Assembly (NCBI RefSeq): GCF_003284975.1
Contig: NZ_QMEU01000016.1
Coordinates: forward strand, 1-64,000
Reading direction: 5' to 3'
From: Mycobacterium colombiense
Lineage (GTDB): Bacteria > Actinomycetota > Actinomycetes > Mycobacteriales > Mycobacteriaceae
Length of the DNA: 64,000 bases
Shown here: in pieces, positions 37,402 to 48,767 of the stretch
How the letters are laid out: every line of letters starts with the position of its first letter
How positions within the stretch are numbered: position 1 is the stretch's first letter
Made by a program: the position numbers and the translations under genes
Notes under the pieces: generated by a model
The model's input: only the letters and a program-made list of their open reading frames with translations
Databases searched by the model: none
Told to the model about the DNA's origin: nothing

Positions 37402-38231
37402 TGCGTCGGTTCGCCTTTCTGCTGCGTCCGGGCTGGATAGCGCTGGCGGTGGTGGTGGTCGCCTTCGCGTACCTGTGCTTCACGGTGCTCGCGCCCTGGC
37501 AGTTGGGTAAGCACAGCAGGACCTCGCAGGAGAACCATCAGATCGAATCCTCGCTGAACACCGCGCCTGTCCCATTGAAAACCCTGCTGCCACAGCAGAA
37601 TTCGGCAGCCCCGGGCGCGCAGTGGCGCCAGGTCACCGCCACCGGGCACTACCTGGCCGACGTGCAGGTGCTGGCCCGCCTGCGGGTGATCGACTCGAAG
37701 CCGGCGTTCGAGGTGCTGGCGCCGTTCGTCGTCGACGGCGGGCCCACGGTGCTGGTCAACCGCGGCTACGTGCGGCCGCTGGAGGGGTCGCACGTCCCGC
37801 CCATCCCCCCGCCCCCGACGCAGACGGTGACCATCACAGCGCGGCTGCGCAACTCCGAGCCCGCCGCCGTGAACAAGGACCCGTTCGTGGGAGACGGTGT
37901 GCAGCAGGTGTATTCAATCGACACCGAACAGGTCGCGGTGCTCACCAGGGTCCCGCTGGCCGGGTCCTACCTGCAGTTAATCGACGGGCAGCCCGGCGGG
38001 CTCGGCGCGGTCGGCGTGCCCGCACTGGACGCCGGCCCGTTCCTGTCCTACGGCATCCAATGGATCGCGTTCGGCATCCTGGCCCCGATCGGGTTGGGCT
38101 ATTTCGCCTACTCTGAGCTCCGGGCCCGCCGCCAGGAGAAGCAACAGCGGGCCGCCCCCGCCGCCGAGACGGCGCCCGCGCCGCAAACGGTGGAGGCCAA
38201 ACTGGCCGACCGCTACGGCCGGCGGCGGTAG
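37398..38231 (+). CDS. SURF1-family membrane protein
   Basis: A 277-residue protein matching Rv2235. Two membrane helices flank an outer domain: residues about 13-33 (GWIALAVVVVAFAYLCFTVL) and 225-247 (YGIQWIAFGILAPIGLGYFA). The domain has VLVNRGYV and WRQVTATGHY. SURF1 proteins help assemble cytochrome c oxidase, probably with haem a. GTG 37398 and ATG 37401 are both possible starts; the latter shares bases with the ptpA stop. The 3' end overlaps the convergent cobD by 19 bases. Confidence 0.92.
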   Translation: MMRRFAFLLRPGWIALAVVVVAFAYLCFTVLAPWQLGKHSRTSQENHQIESSLNTAPVPLKTLLPQQNSAAPGAQWRQVTATGHYLADVQVLARLRVIDSKPAFEVLAPFVVDGGPTVLVNRGYVRPLEGSHVPPIPPPPTQTVTITARLRNSEPAAVNKDPFVGDGVQQVYSIDTEQVAVLTRVPLAGSYLQLIDGQPGGLGAVGVPALDAGPFLSYGIQWIAFGILAPIGLGYFAYSELRARRQEKQQRAAPAAETAPAPQTVEAKLADRYGRRR

Positions 38232-39169
38232 CCCGCCAGCGAAAGCGCCAGCTCGGCGAGCGCCGCGGCGCCCGCCTGCACCAGCGACGACAGCATCACC
38301 GCGCGCCGCAGGTCGGTCACCGTCGGTTCCCGGCCGTCGCCGAGTGTGGGCCGTATCTGCAGCTCATGGCGGTATTGGGTGGGACCGCCCAGGCGCACGC
38401 CCAGCGCCCCGGCGAAGGCCGCCTCGACGACGCCAGCGTTGGGGCTGGGATGACGGCCGGCGTCCCGGCGCCAGGCCCGCGCCGCACCGGACGGTGATCC
38501 GCCCACCAGGGGCGCCAACAGCACCGTCAGCGACGCGGTCGCCCGCGCGCCGACGTAGTTGCTGACGTCATCCAATCTCGCTGCAGCCCAACCGAATCGG
38601 AGATAGCGCGGCGAGCGATACCCGATCATCGAATCCAGGGTGTTGACGCCGCGATACACCAGCACCGCGGGCACCCCGCCGGCCGCCGCGCACAGCAGCG
38701 GCGCCACCTGGGCGTCGGAGGTGTTCTCGGCGATCGATTCCAGCGACGCGCGCGTCAGGCCCGCGGCGTCCAACGACGCCGGATCACGCCCACACAGCGA
38801 CGGCAGCAGCCCGCGGGCGGCCTCGACGTCGCCGCGTTCCAGCAGCTCCGACATCTCTAGGCCGGTGCGCACCAGCGAGGTTCCCCCCACCGCCACCCAG
38901 GTGGCCGCGGCGGTCGCCGCGATCGACCACCCCCGGCCCCGACGCCCGGCGCCGCGTTGCACCGCCAGCCCGAGCAGGCCGACCGCCGAAATCAGCACGC
39001 CGACATGGACCGCGCCGGCAAGCCGGCTGTCGCGGTAGGTCACGCGTTCCAGCGCGGCGGCGGCTTGGCCGAACAGCGCGACCGGATGGCCCCGTCGCGG
39101 GTCGCCCAGCGCACGGTCGGCCAGGTAGCCGATCATCACGCCCGCGATCCGGGTCCGCGTCACAACCAC
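38213..39169 (-). CDS. cobD: Adenosylcobinamide-phosphate synthase CobD/CbiB
   Basis: A 318-residue membrane protein that attaches aminopropanol (or its phosphate) to adenosylcobyric acid. Family blocks are visible: GYLADRALGDPRRGHPVALFG near the N-terminus, ENTSDAQVAPLL, YRGVNTLDSMIGYRSPRY and HPSPNAGVVEAAFAGALGVRLGG. Several hydrophobic helices run through the protein. GTG 39169 is used. It acts directly after the CobC-type step, whose gene is 2 kb away. Confidence 0.95.
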   Translation of the reverse strand: MVVTRTRIAGVMIGYLADRALGDPRRGHPVALFGQAAAALERVTYRDSRLAGAVHVGVLISAVGLLGLAVQRGAGRRGRGWSIAATAAATWVAVGGTSLVRTGLEMSELLERGDVEAARGLLPSLCGRDPASLDAAGLTRASLESIAENTSDAQVAPLLCAAAGGVPAVLVYRGVNTLDSMIGYRSPRYLRFGWAAARLDDVSNYVGARATASLTVLLAPLVGGSPSGAARAWRRDAGRHPSPNAGVVEAAFAGALGVRLGGPTQYRHELQIRPTLGDGREPTVTDLRRAVMLSSLVQAGAAALAELALSLAGYRRRP

Positions 39170-39331
39170 CCCGGCAGCGTCTCACACTGAATCCATGAGG
39201 CCGTTGCGGCGACAAGTGCCCGACCGGATGTGGGGGCGACGAAGCATCGCTGGTCACCGGTGCCGCGCCGGCCACTCGGCCAGCGGCCCGATGGTCGGCG
39301 CACCCCGCAAAGCGGACTAGCGTAGCCAGCC

Positions 39332-39727
39332 ATGACCTTTCCAGCGCTCAACCACGTCGCGGTCACGGTGCGCGACATCGCGATCAGCGGCCCGTGGTAT
39401 CGCAGCCTGCTCGGCGCCGACCCGATCCTCGACGAGCACACTGACGCCGGCTTTCACCACCAGGTGTGGATGCTCGACGGCGGCACCATATTCGGCATTC
39501 ACCAGCACGACCGACCGGCGCCCGACGAGCAGTTCAGCGAACACCGCGTCGGGCTCGACCACGTCGGCTTCGGCTGCGCCAGCCGCGCCGAGCTGGAAAA
39601 CTGGGTCACCCGGCTGGGCAAGCTGGGCATCGAGCACGGCGGCATCGTGGATGCGCCCTATGGCTCGGGGTTGAGTTTTCGCGACCCCGACGGCATCGCG
39701 CTGGAGTTCTTCGCCCCGCCCGGCTGA
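39332..39727 (+). CDS. VOC (glyoxalase/dioxygenase fold) family protein
   Basis: A 131-residue single-domain VOC protein built from two beta-alpha-beta-beta-beta units. Likely metal ligands are His in LNHVAVTV, His in GLDHVGFG and Glu in ALEFFAPP. The reaction is not predictable. The stop lies 5 bases from the end of the convergent epoxide hydrolase gene. The 160 bases upstream to cobD hold no other gene. Confidence 0.85.
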   Translation: MTFPALNHVAVTVRDIAISGPWYRSLLGADPILDEHTDAGFHHQVWMLDGGTIFGIHQHDRPAPDEQFSEHRVGLDHVGFGCASRAELENWVTRLGKLGIEHGGIVDAPYGSGLSFRDPDGIALEFFAPPG

Positions 39728-39732
39728 CCGGC

Positions 39733-40851
39733 TCAGCGCACCGTTGCGAAGAACGCGCGCAGGTCCTCGACGAACAGCTCCGGTTGTTCGAATGCCGCGA
39801 AATGCCCGCCGCGTGGCATGTCCGTCCAATGGGTGATGTTGTAGACCGGCTCGCACCAGCTGCGTGGCGCCTTGAGTAGCTCCCCGGGGAATGCCGCTAC
39901 GCCCGTGGGCAATTCGACTCGATCGCCGCCGCCCCACACCGCGAAGCTCTCCCAGTACAGGCGGGCCGAGGACGCGGCGGTATTGGTCACCCAATAGACC
40001 ATCACGTTGTCGAGCAGCTCGTCACGGCTGAGCGCATTCTCGGGGTGCCCGTGGCAATCTGCCCAGTCCCAGAACTTTTCGACGATCCAGGCCAGCTGCC
40101 CCACGGGCGAATCGGCCAGGCCGTAGCCCAGGGTTTGCGGCCGGGTGGACTGCTGCTTGGAATAGCCGGTGCCCCACTTTCGGTGATTGGCCAACCCGGC
40201 CAGCGCTCGCTGCTCCTCCTCGGTCGGGTTGGTCAGCGCCTCCTTGGTGGGCCGGCCGACCGGCATGTTGAGGTGGATCGCCACGCAGTGGCCGACATTG
40301 CGGCCGATTTGGGTCGTGACCGCGGCACCCCAGTCACCACCCTGGGCGCCGTAGCGGTCGTAGCCCAGGCGCAGCATCAGCGTTTCCCAGGCCTCGGCGA
40401 TCCTTTCCACGCCCCAGCCGGTGTCGGTGGGTTTTCCGGAGAAGCCGTAGCCGGGCAGCGACGGACACACGACGTGGAAGGCGTCCTTGGCACGGCCGGA
40501 CGCGGGGTTGGTCAACGGCTCGATCACCTTGTGAAACTCCACGATCGAGCCCGGCCAGCCGTGCGTGATCACCAGCGGGAAGGCGTCGGCGTGCGGCGAG
40601 CGCTGGTGGACGAAATGGATGTCCAGCCCGTCGATTTCGGTGGTGAACTGATCGAAGCGGTTGAGCGCGGCCTCCCGCGAGCGCCAGTCGTAGTCGTTGG
40701 CCCAGTAGTCGGCCAGGTCGCGGGTGTAGGCCAGCGGCACGCCCTGGCTCCAGTCGTCCACGCATTCGGCCTCGGGCCAGCGCGTGCGGGCCAGCCGCGC
40801 TCGCAAGTCGTCGAGGACCTCGTCGGAAACGTCGATGCGGAACGGTTTCAC
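39733..40851 (-). CDS. Epoxide hydrolase (EHN-domain, alpha/beta-hydrolase fold)
   Basis: A 372-residue epoxide hydrolase of the microsomal/juvenile-hormone type. An N-terminal EHN domain (about residues 1-105; DLRARLARTRWPEAE) precedes the catalytic core with oxyanion motif HGWPGS, nucleophile Asp in GGDWGA, and the C-terminal His in GGHFAAFEQPE. It opens epoxide rings to diols, perhaps on fatty acids or xenobiotics. GTG 40851 is chosen; the long upstream extension of the frame to 41673 overlaps cbiZ and is not coding. Confidence 0.9.
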   Translation of the reverse strand: MKPFRIDVSDEVLDDLRARLARTRWPEAECVDDWSQGVPLAYTRDLADYWANDYDWRSREAALNRFDQFTTEIDGLDIHFVHQRSPHADAFPLVITHGWPGSIVEFHKVIEPLTNPASGRAKDAFHVVCPSLPGYGFSGKPTDTGWGVERIAEAWETLMLRLGYDRYGAQGGDWGAAVTTQIGRNVGHCVAIHLNMPVGRPTKEALTNPTEEEQRALAGLANHRKWGTGYSKQQSTRPQTLGYGLADSPVGQLAWIVEKFWDWADCHGHPENALSRDELLDNVMVYWVTNTAASSARLYWESFAVWGGGDRVELPTGVAAFPGELLKAPRSWCEPVYNITHWTDMPRGGHFAAFEQPELFVEDLRAFFATVR

Positions 40852-40941
40852 GCGTTCATAGTGCCGCTGACGGTGACACCGGCGACGCGCGGGGCCTTCC
40901 CCCGGCGAACCGGGCGCGCCTTGGCACGCGAGGATGTAGCC

Positions 40942-41610
40942 ATGGAACCCAGGCTGGCCGCACGGGTGGAGCAGAGGCGGTCGATCCCGGTCCTCGTCTG
41001 GCGATTCGCCGAGCCGCGAATGTGCATCTCGTCGGGCCCGCTCGGCGGCGGTATCGGCGCTCGGGATTGGCTCGTCAACGCAACGGTCCCATTGGATTAC
41101 GACCGGACCGACCCGGAACACCACCTGACCGAGATCGGCGCCGCGCTCGGGCTGGACGGCGCCGGGTGCGGGTTGCTCACCGCGGTCGACGTGACCCGCC
41201 ACCACCTCGCCGCGGACGGCGGCGTGCATGCGACGGCGACCGTCGGGCTCTCCAGCCCCGCCTGGGCCGCGGCGCCCGATCACCACTTCCGCCGCGAGGC
41301 GCCGTACCGGGTGGGCACGATCAACATCGTCGTCGCGGTGCCGGTGCGGCTCTCCGAGGCGGCGCTGGTCAACGCCGTCGCCACCGCCACGGAGGCGAAG
41401 GTGCAGGCGTTGCACGAGGCCGGGATACGCGCCACCGGCACCGCCTCGGACGCGGTCGTCGTGCACTGCTCCAGCGACGGGGCGGCGGAGCCGTTCGGTG
41501 GGCCACGGTCGACGTTCGGCGCCCGGATCGCCCGAGCGGTGCACGCCGCCGTGCACGCGGGCAGCCGGTCCTGGCTGTCGGGGCACGCGCCCCGGCCCGA
41601 CTGGGCTTAG
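40942..41610 (+). CDS. cbiZ: Adenosylcobinamide amidohydrolase CbiZ
   Basis: A 222-residue CbiZ-family protein. Family features are the Gly-rich SSGPLGGGIG, GLLTAVDVTRHH, YRVGTINIVVAV and TASDAVVVHC. CbiZ removes the aminopropanol chain from scavenged cobinamide, giving cobyric acid that CobD can use again. That is the archaeal/bacterial salvage route. ATG 40942 is chosen for length. It is divergent from the epoxide hydrolase, with the DJ-1-like gene 56 bases downstream. cobD and the CobC-type gene are within 6 kb. Confidence 0.88.
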   Translation: MEPRLAARVEQRRSIPVLVWRFAEPRMCISSGPLGGGIGARDWLVNATVPLDYDRTDPEHHLTEIGAALGLDGAGCGLLTAVDVTRHHLAADGGVHATATVGLSSPAWAAAPDHHFRREAPYRVGTINIVVAVPVRLSEAALVNAVATATEAKVQALHEAGIRATGTASDAVVVHCSSDGAAEPFGGPRSTFGARIARAVHAAVHAGSRSWLSGHAPRPDWA

Positions 41611-41666
41611 CGGTCGTAACTGCCCGCCGGCGATTGTCGCGCCCGCGCTGGGGGTATCGCTGCCCC

Positions 41667-42464
41667 ATGGCAACGACGACGGCGCCCCGAGTACTGGTGG
41701 TGGTGTCCGCGGCCGACCGGATTCCGCTACGGAACGGCCGCAGCGAGCTGACCGGCACCTACCTCGGTGAGCTGATCGAACCGACCGACGCGATGCGTCG
41801 GGCCGGCTTCGAGCTTGCGTTCGCCACCCCGGGCGCGCGGGCGCCGGCCATCGATGGCACCTCGTGCAGCCTGATGTACTTCGCCGGCTCCCGGAAAAGG
41901 CGTGACGCCGCCCTGAGCAGCTATCGCGAGCTGCTCGAACTCGGCCTGGCCGCCCCGGCCAAACTCGAAGAGATCAGCCACGACGCCCAGCGCCTGGACG
42001 GCTTTGACGCCATGTTCGTGCCGGGCGGCCATGCGCCCTTGGTCGACCTGCTGCACCGCGACGCCTTTGCCGACGACTCGCTCAACGACGACTTCGGCGC
42101 GCTGGTCCGGCACTTCCACGACGCCCGGCGCCCCACCGGCCTGATCTGTCACGCTCCTGCCGCGCTCGCCGCGGCGCCCACCATCGACGGTCGCTGGACC
42201 TATGCGGATTACCGGATGACCTGCTTCAAGACCGGCGTCGACACGATGTTGTCGACGGTCCCGTTAGCGCGCCGCTTCAAGGGGCGCCTGAAGGATGACC
42301 CGACCGAACTGTTGAGGTCTCGCGGCGCCCACGTCGAACAGACGGTCCTGCCGATGGGCAGCAAGGTCGTCGAGGATCGCGAGCTGATCACCGGCCAGGA
42401 CCCCTACTCGGCCAAGGCGTTCGGAGCCGCCTTCGTCAACAAGGTCCGCGCCGCACGCGCCTGA
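41667..42464 (+). CDS. DJ-1/PfpI family protein (Hsp31-like)
   Basis: A 265-residue class I glutamine-amidotransferase-like protein. The nucleophile elbow ICHAPAAL carries the catalytic Cys, and FVPGGHAPLVDL the acidic partner loop. A larger N-terminal region (GTYLGELIEPTDAMRRAGF) is typical of Hsp31-like glyoxalase III or chaperone members. The function is probably detoxification or protein repair; the exact activity is unknown. ATG 41667 is chosen. It follows cbiZ by 56 bases. Confidence 0.87.
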   Translation: MATTTAPRVLVVVSAADRIPLRNGRSELTGTYLGELIEPTDAMRRAGFELAFATPGARAPAIDGTSCSLMYFAGSRKRRDAALSSYRELLELGLAAPAKLEEISHDAQRLDGFDAMFVPGGHAPLVDLLHRDAFADDSLNDDFGALVRHFHDARRPTGLICHAPAALAAAPTIDGRWTYADYRMTCFKTGVDTMLSTVPLARRFKGRLKDDPTELLRSRGAHVEQTVLPMGSKVVEDRELITGQDPYSAKAFGAAFVNKVRAARA

Positions 42465-42491
42465 CGCGTATGTGCCGCCGGCCAAATCGCG

Positions 42492-42563
42492 TGGGCGCGG
42501 ACGGTATCGAACCGCCGACCGCTGGTGTGTAAAACCAGAGCTCTACCACTGAGCTACGCGCCC
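42492..42563 (-). tRNA. tRNA-Val (anticodon TAC)
   Basis: The minus strand reads as a full 72-base cloverleaf: acceptor GGGCGCG/CGCGCCC, D arm GCTC-AGTGGTA-GAGC, anticodon arm CTGGT-TTTACAC-ACCAG with anticodon TAC, and T arm GGCGG-TTCGATA-CCGTC. The discriminator base is A. The CCA end is not encoded. Confidence 0.96.
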
Positions 42564-42617
42564 GTTGCTGCGGGCAGGCTACCCGCCCGACGGCCAACTC
42601 CCCAAAATCAGGCCCTC

Positions 42618-43082
42618 TCAGGACCGCAACGCCGCCAGGGCGTCGGTCCAGAGCCGCTGGTCGCGCGACTCGCCCGGCTGCTTCATCTCGGCGAAGCGGA
42701 TGATCCCGGACCGGTCGACCACGAAAGTCCCGCGGTTGGAGTAGCCGGCGTCCTCGTTGAACACGCCATAGCTCTGGCTGACCGCACCGTGCGGCCAGAA
42801 GTCCGACAGCACCGGAAAGGTGAAGCCGCTGTCCAGCGCCCAGACCCGGTGCGTGGGCGGCGGTCCCACCGAGATGGCCAGCGTGGCGCTGTCGTCGTTC
42901 TCGAAATCGGGCAGATGGTCACGCAACTGATCCAGCTCGCCCTGGCAGATCCCGGTGAACGCCAGCGGGAAGAACACCAGCAGCACGTTCTTGGCGTTCC
43001 GGTAGGAGCTCAGCGTGACTCGCTGCTGGTTCTGGTCGCGCAATGTGAAATCCGGGGCGGGGGTGCCGACGGACAGCATCAA
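42618..43082 (-). CDS. ahpE: 1-Cys peroxiredoxin AhpE
   Basis: A 154-residue peroxiredoxin with the peroxidatic Cys45 in FTGICQGEL and the supporting Thr and Arg in the family positions (PLAFTGIC). AhpE reduces fatty-acid hydroperoxides and peroxynitrite and is recycled by mycothiol/mycoredoxin in M. tuberculosis. Its start overlaps the stop of the DUF3052 gene by four bases (ATGA), so the pair is coupled. The orthologue is Rv2238c. Confidence 0.95.
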   Translation of the reverse strand: MMLSVGTPAPDFTLRDQNQQRVTLSSYRNAKNVLLVFFPLAFTGICQGELDQLRDHLPDFENDDSATLAISVGPPPTHRVWALDSGFTFPVLSDFWPHGAVSQSYGVFNEDAGYSNRGTFVVDRSGIIRFAEMKQPGESRDQRLWTDALAALRS

Positions 43083-43501
43083 CGCTTCCCGGCCCGGGAT
43101 TTGGGCTGTACCAACCGGCTGGCGCTCCAGTCGCCCAGGTTCACCGACGAGGTCGGCATCAAACCGGCGGTGGGTGCGGCCTCGGCGATTTCGGCGGGCA
43201 GAACGTGGCCCGGCTTGCCGGTCTTCGGGGTCAGCACCCAGATCACGCCGTCTTCGGCCAGCGCAGTGATCGCGTCCATCAGGGTGTCCACCAGGTCGCC
43301 GTCACCGTCTCGCCACCACAGCAGTACGACGTCGACTACCTCGTCGGTGTCCTCGTCGAGTAGGTCACTGCCGCAGGCTTCCTCGACCGCGGCGCGGATC
43401 TCGTCATCGGTGTCTTCGTCCCAGCCCCACTCCTGGACAACATGGTCGGGTTGGATGCCCAGTTTGCGAGCGTAGCTCGGGGCGTGATCCGCCGCGACCA
43501 C
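43079..43501 (-). CDS. DUF3052 family protein
   Basis: A 140-residue acidic cytoplasmic protein matching Rv2239c. The family is actinobacterial and of unknown function. Segments YARKLGIQPDHVVQEWGWDED, VVLLWWRDGDGDLVD and VIWVLTPKTG fit. GTG 43501 is used, following GGAGG in the leader (about 43507-43511). It is coupled to ahpE, which suggests a stress-linked role, but that is inference. Confidence 0.85.
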   Translation of the reverse strand: MVAADHAPSYARKLGIQPDHVVQEWGWDEDTDDEIRAAVEEACGSDLLDEDTDEVVDVVLLWWRDGDGDLVDTLMDAITALAEDGVIWVLTPKTGKPGHVLPAEIAEAAPTAGLMPTSSVNLGDWSASRLVQPKSRAGKR

Positions 43502-43585
43502 CGTGGAGCCTCCTTCAACGTCCGAACGCTGTGCGATTCGCGATTATCGTCGCACAGCCAGAACTCGGTCCATACTTCCGCATCA

Positions 43586-44173
43586 TCAGGTTGCCAGGCA
43601 CAGTTTTACTGCGTTCTTTTTCGTGTCGTTGAGTTGGTCGACCCGTTTGTTGAATTCCGACGTCCCCGCGTGCGTCCCAATGGCGTTGGCCACGGCGCGG
43701 GCGGCGTCGATGTAGGCGTTGAACGCGTCCTTGATCTGCTGCGACATCGCGTCGCTGAAGCTGTTGCCCACCGTGGTGGCGCTGTCGTTGAGGGCGTCGA
43801 TGGCCGGGCCCTCGGTCGGTCCGGTGCCCCGGCCCGCGTTGAACGCCTTGACGAATTCGTTGGTCTTGTCGATCGCGTTCTTGCTGGTGGTGATCAGTGT
43901 GGCGCAGGCGGTGCGAACCGCCTTGGTGGTCAGCGATTGCTGCCGCTGGGATTCGCGGACGCTCGACGTCGCCGACGACGCGGACACCGACGCCGACACC
44001 GACTGCCGGTAGGCCGGAGCCACCTTGGTGTCGGGCGTTGCCGTGCCGTTGGTGACGGAGGTGCATCCCACGATGCCCATCAGCGCCACCGCGAGACAAC
44101 CGAGGGCCAAAGCCCCGCGCCGGGGGAAGTCCCCCACCTGCGTCTGAGGGACGGCACGCCACCGGATGAGCAC
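43586..44173 (-). CDS. Putative lipoprotein (Rv2240c-like)
   Basis: Up to 195 residues with a lipobox IVGC after a hydrophobic stretch ([17 protein letters not shown]). The mature part is Ser/Thr-rich, then helical with two Cys (VRTACATL and KLCLAT at the C-terminus). No known fold was recognised. GTG 44173 is the most upstream start; a later GTG (near 44137, VGDFPRRG) gives a more normal signal length. It is divergent from aceE with a 185-base spacer. Confidence 0.72.
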   Translation of the reverse strand: MLIRWRAVPQTQVGDFPRRGALALGCLAVALMGIVGCTSVTNGTATPDTKVAPAYRQSVSASVSASSATSSVRESQRQQSLTTKAVRTACATLITTSKNAIDKTNEFVKAFNAGRGTGPTEGPAIDALNDSATTVGNSFSDAMSQQIKDAFNAYIDAARAVANAIGTHAGTSEFNKRVDQLNDTKKNAVKLCLAT

Positions 44174-44358
44174 AAGGCTGACGTTACCGGGTGACCCCTG
44201 TGCTTGCCCCAGACCCGCCGGACTTGGTGTTCGCCGGCTGACGCCCAGCCGGCTACCCGACGTCGGCTATCCGCGCGCAACGCCGGTGCGGCACGATGGT
44301 GGGCAGGGTGCGACCCACCCGTTACGGCACACATTCCGCCAACAACAGGAGTAGTGCG

Positions 44359-47148
<2,790 letters not shown>

Positions 47149-47182
47149 CTCTGCCTGTAACTCGCAGCTAGGAGCGCCGACG

Positions 47183-47228
47183 GCCCGGCTGGCCGGGCGC
47201 GGCGCACTGAACGCCCGGCCAGCCGGGC
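47183..47228 (+). terminator. Strong hairpin after aceE
   Basis: Perfect 17-base arms (47183-47199 and 47212-47228) flank a 12-base loop, 35 bases after the aceE stop. Each arm is itself nearly palindromic (GCCCGGCTGGCCGGGC). No T-run follows, which is common for mycobacterial terminators. Confidence 0.7.
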
Positions 47229-47301
47229 ACACAAGCCAGATGCCCAACGCCACGCCCCGCCTTTGGCGGAAACTTCCAGAAAAGTCGCGTAGGTTTTAGG
47301 G

Positions 47302-48627
47302 GTGAATGACAACCCCTTCGCCGGTCCGTTCGCCAAGCAGCCCCGATCGCCGCTGGAGCTGCTCGACACGGTGCCGGAGTCGGTACTGCGGCGGCTGAAG
47401 CAGTACTCCGGCCGGCTGGCCACCGAGGCGGTCTCGGTCATGGGCGATCGGTTGCCGTTCTTCGCCGACCTGGAAGCGTCGCAGCGGGCCAGCATGGCGC
47501 TGGTGGTGCAGACGGCGATCAACAACTTCGCCGAGTGGATGCAAGACCCGCACAGCAACGTCAGCCACACCGCGCAGGCCTTCGAACTGGTGCCCCAGGA
47601 CCTCGCCCGCCGCATCGCGTTGCGCCACAGCGTCGACATGGCGCGCGTGACCATGGACTTCTTCGAGGAGGTCGTCCCGCTGCTGGCCCGCTCCGAGGAG
47701 CAGCTGACGGCGCTGACCGTCGGCATCCTGAAGTACAGCCGCGACCTGGCGTTCACCGCCGCCACCGCCTACGCGAACGCGGCCGAGGCGCGCGGGACGT
47801 GGGACAGCCGGATGGAGGCCAGCGTCGTCGACGCGGTGGTCCGCGGCGACACGGGTCCGGAGCTGCTGTCCCGCGCCGCGGCGCTGAACTGGGACACCAC
47901 CGCGCCGGCCACGGTCGTGGTCGGCACCCCGGCCCCCGGGCGTGACGGATCCACCGGTCCCGACGACAGCGAACGGGCCAGCCAGCGCGTCCGCGACATC
48001 GCCGCACAGCACGGGCGCGCGGCCCTCACCGACGTGCACGGCACCTGGCTGGTCGCGATCGTGTCCGGCCAATTGTCGCCGACCGACAAATTCCTGGGCG
48101 ATCTGCTGGTGGCGTTCGCCGACGGCCCGGTCGTCGTCGGGCCCACCGCGCCGATGCTGACGGCGGCCTATCACAGCGCCAGCGAGGCGATCTCCGGCAT
48201 GAACGCCGTCGGTGGCTGGCGCGGCGCGCCGCGTCCCGTGCCGGCCCGCGAGCTGCTGCCCGAACGCGCCCTGATGGGCGATGCGTCGGCCATCGTGGCG
48301 CTGCACACCGACGTGATGGGCCCACTGGCCGACGCGGGTCCGACGCTGATCGAAACTCTTGACGCTTACTTAGATTGTGGCGGCGCTATTGAGGCGTGTG
48401 CCAGAAAGTTGTTCGTTCATCCAAACACCGTGCGCTACCGGCTCAGGCGGATCACCGACTTCACCGGCCGCGATCCCATGCAGCCCCGTGATGCATATGT
48501 GCTGCGAGTAGCGGCGACGGTCGGCCAGCTCAACTACCCCGCCGCCCCACCTGGCGCCGCCAACAACGCTATGCCCGCGGTTCCACTGCCGGTCAAAGCG
48601 GCCGTGGCGGGGCAATTCGGGAGATAG
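47302..48627 (+). CDS. mabR: PucR/CdaR-family transcriptional regulator MabR
   Basis: A 441-residue regulator matching Rv2242. The C-terminal PucR-type helix-turn-helix is clear: YLDCGGAIEACARKLFVHPN followed by TVRYRLRRITDFTG (about residues 355-395). The middle resembles a degenerate GGDEF-like CdaR domain. In M. tuberculosis MabR binds the FAS-II promoter just downstream and responds to long-chain acyl-CoA. GTG 47302 gives a protein about 27 residues longer than the recalled M. tuberculosis one, so a later start is possible. Confidence 0.9.
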   Translation: MNDNPFAGPFAKQPRSPLELLDTVPESVLRRLKQYSGRLATEAVSVMGDRLPFFADLEASQRASMALVVQTAINNFAEWMQDPHSNVSHTAQAFELVPQDLARRIALRHSVDMARVTMDFFEEVVPLLARSEEQLTALTVGILKYSRDLAFTAATAYANAAEARGTWDSRMEASVVDAVVRGDTGPELLSRAAALNWDTTAPATVVVGTPAPGRDGSTGPDDSERASQRVRDIAAQHGRAALTDVHGTWLVAIVSGQLSPTDKFLGDLLVAFADGPVVVGPTAPMLTAAYHSASEAISGMNAVGGWRGAPRPVPARELLPERALMGDASAIVALHTDVMGPLADAGPTLIETLDAYLDCGGAIEACARKLFVHPNTVRYRLRRITDFTGRDPMQPRDAYVLRVAATVGQLNYPAAPPGAANNAMPAVPLPVKAAVAGQFGR

Positions 48628-48680
48628 TGACCCAGGCAACAGGTCGCGGCACGATATCAAACCCGTAGCTTACGGAGCCG

Positions 48681-48701
48681 TTTTGTAGGGTGTACACAAA
48701 A
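48681..48701. promoter_or_regulatory. Candidate MabR operator upstream of the FAS-II operon
   Basis: TTTTGT (48681-48686) and ACAAAA (48696-48701) form a 6-base inverted repeat with a 9-base spacer, between mabR and fabD. MabR is known to bind this promoter region in M. tuberculosis; which bases it contacts here is inferred. Confidence 0.55.
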
Positions 48702-48716
48702 ACCTAAGACGAGGTT

Positions 48717-48722
48717 CATAAT
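48717..48722 (+). promoter_or_regulatory. Candidate -10 element of the FAS-II operon
   Basis: CATAAT at 48717-48722 is a good sigma-A type -10 box, 45 bases before the fabD start and just downstream of the inverted repeat. No good -35 box was seen, consistent with an activator-dependent promoter. Confidence 0.45.
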
Positions 48723-48767
48723 CTGTTACACCCGCCAAAACCGTTTCCACAGTGTTCTCTTAAACAC

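Noticed and set aside
40852..41673. N-terminal extension of the epoxide hydrolase frame up to 41673.
   Set aside because: It overlaps cbiZ on the other strand, lacks domain content, and the EHN domain starts right after GTG 40851.
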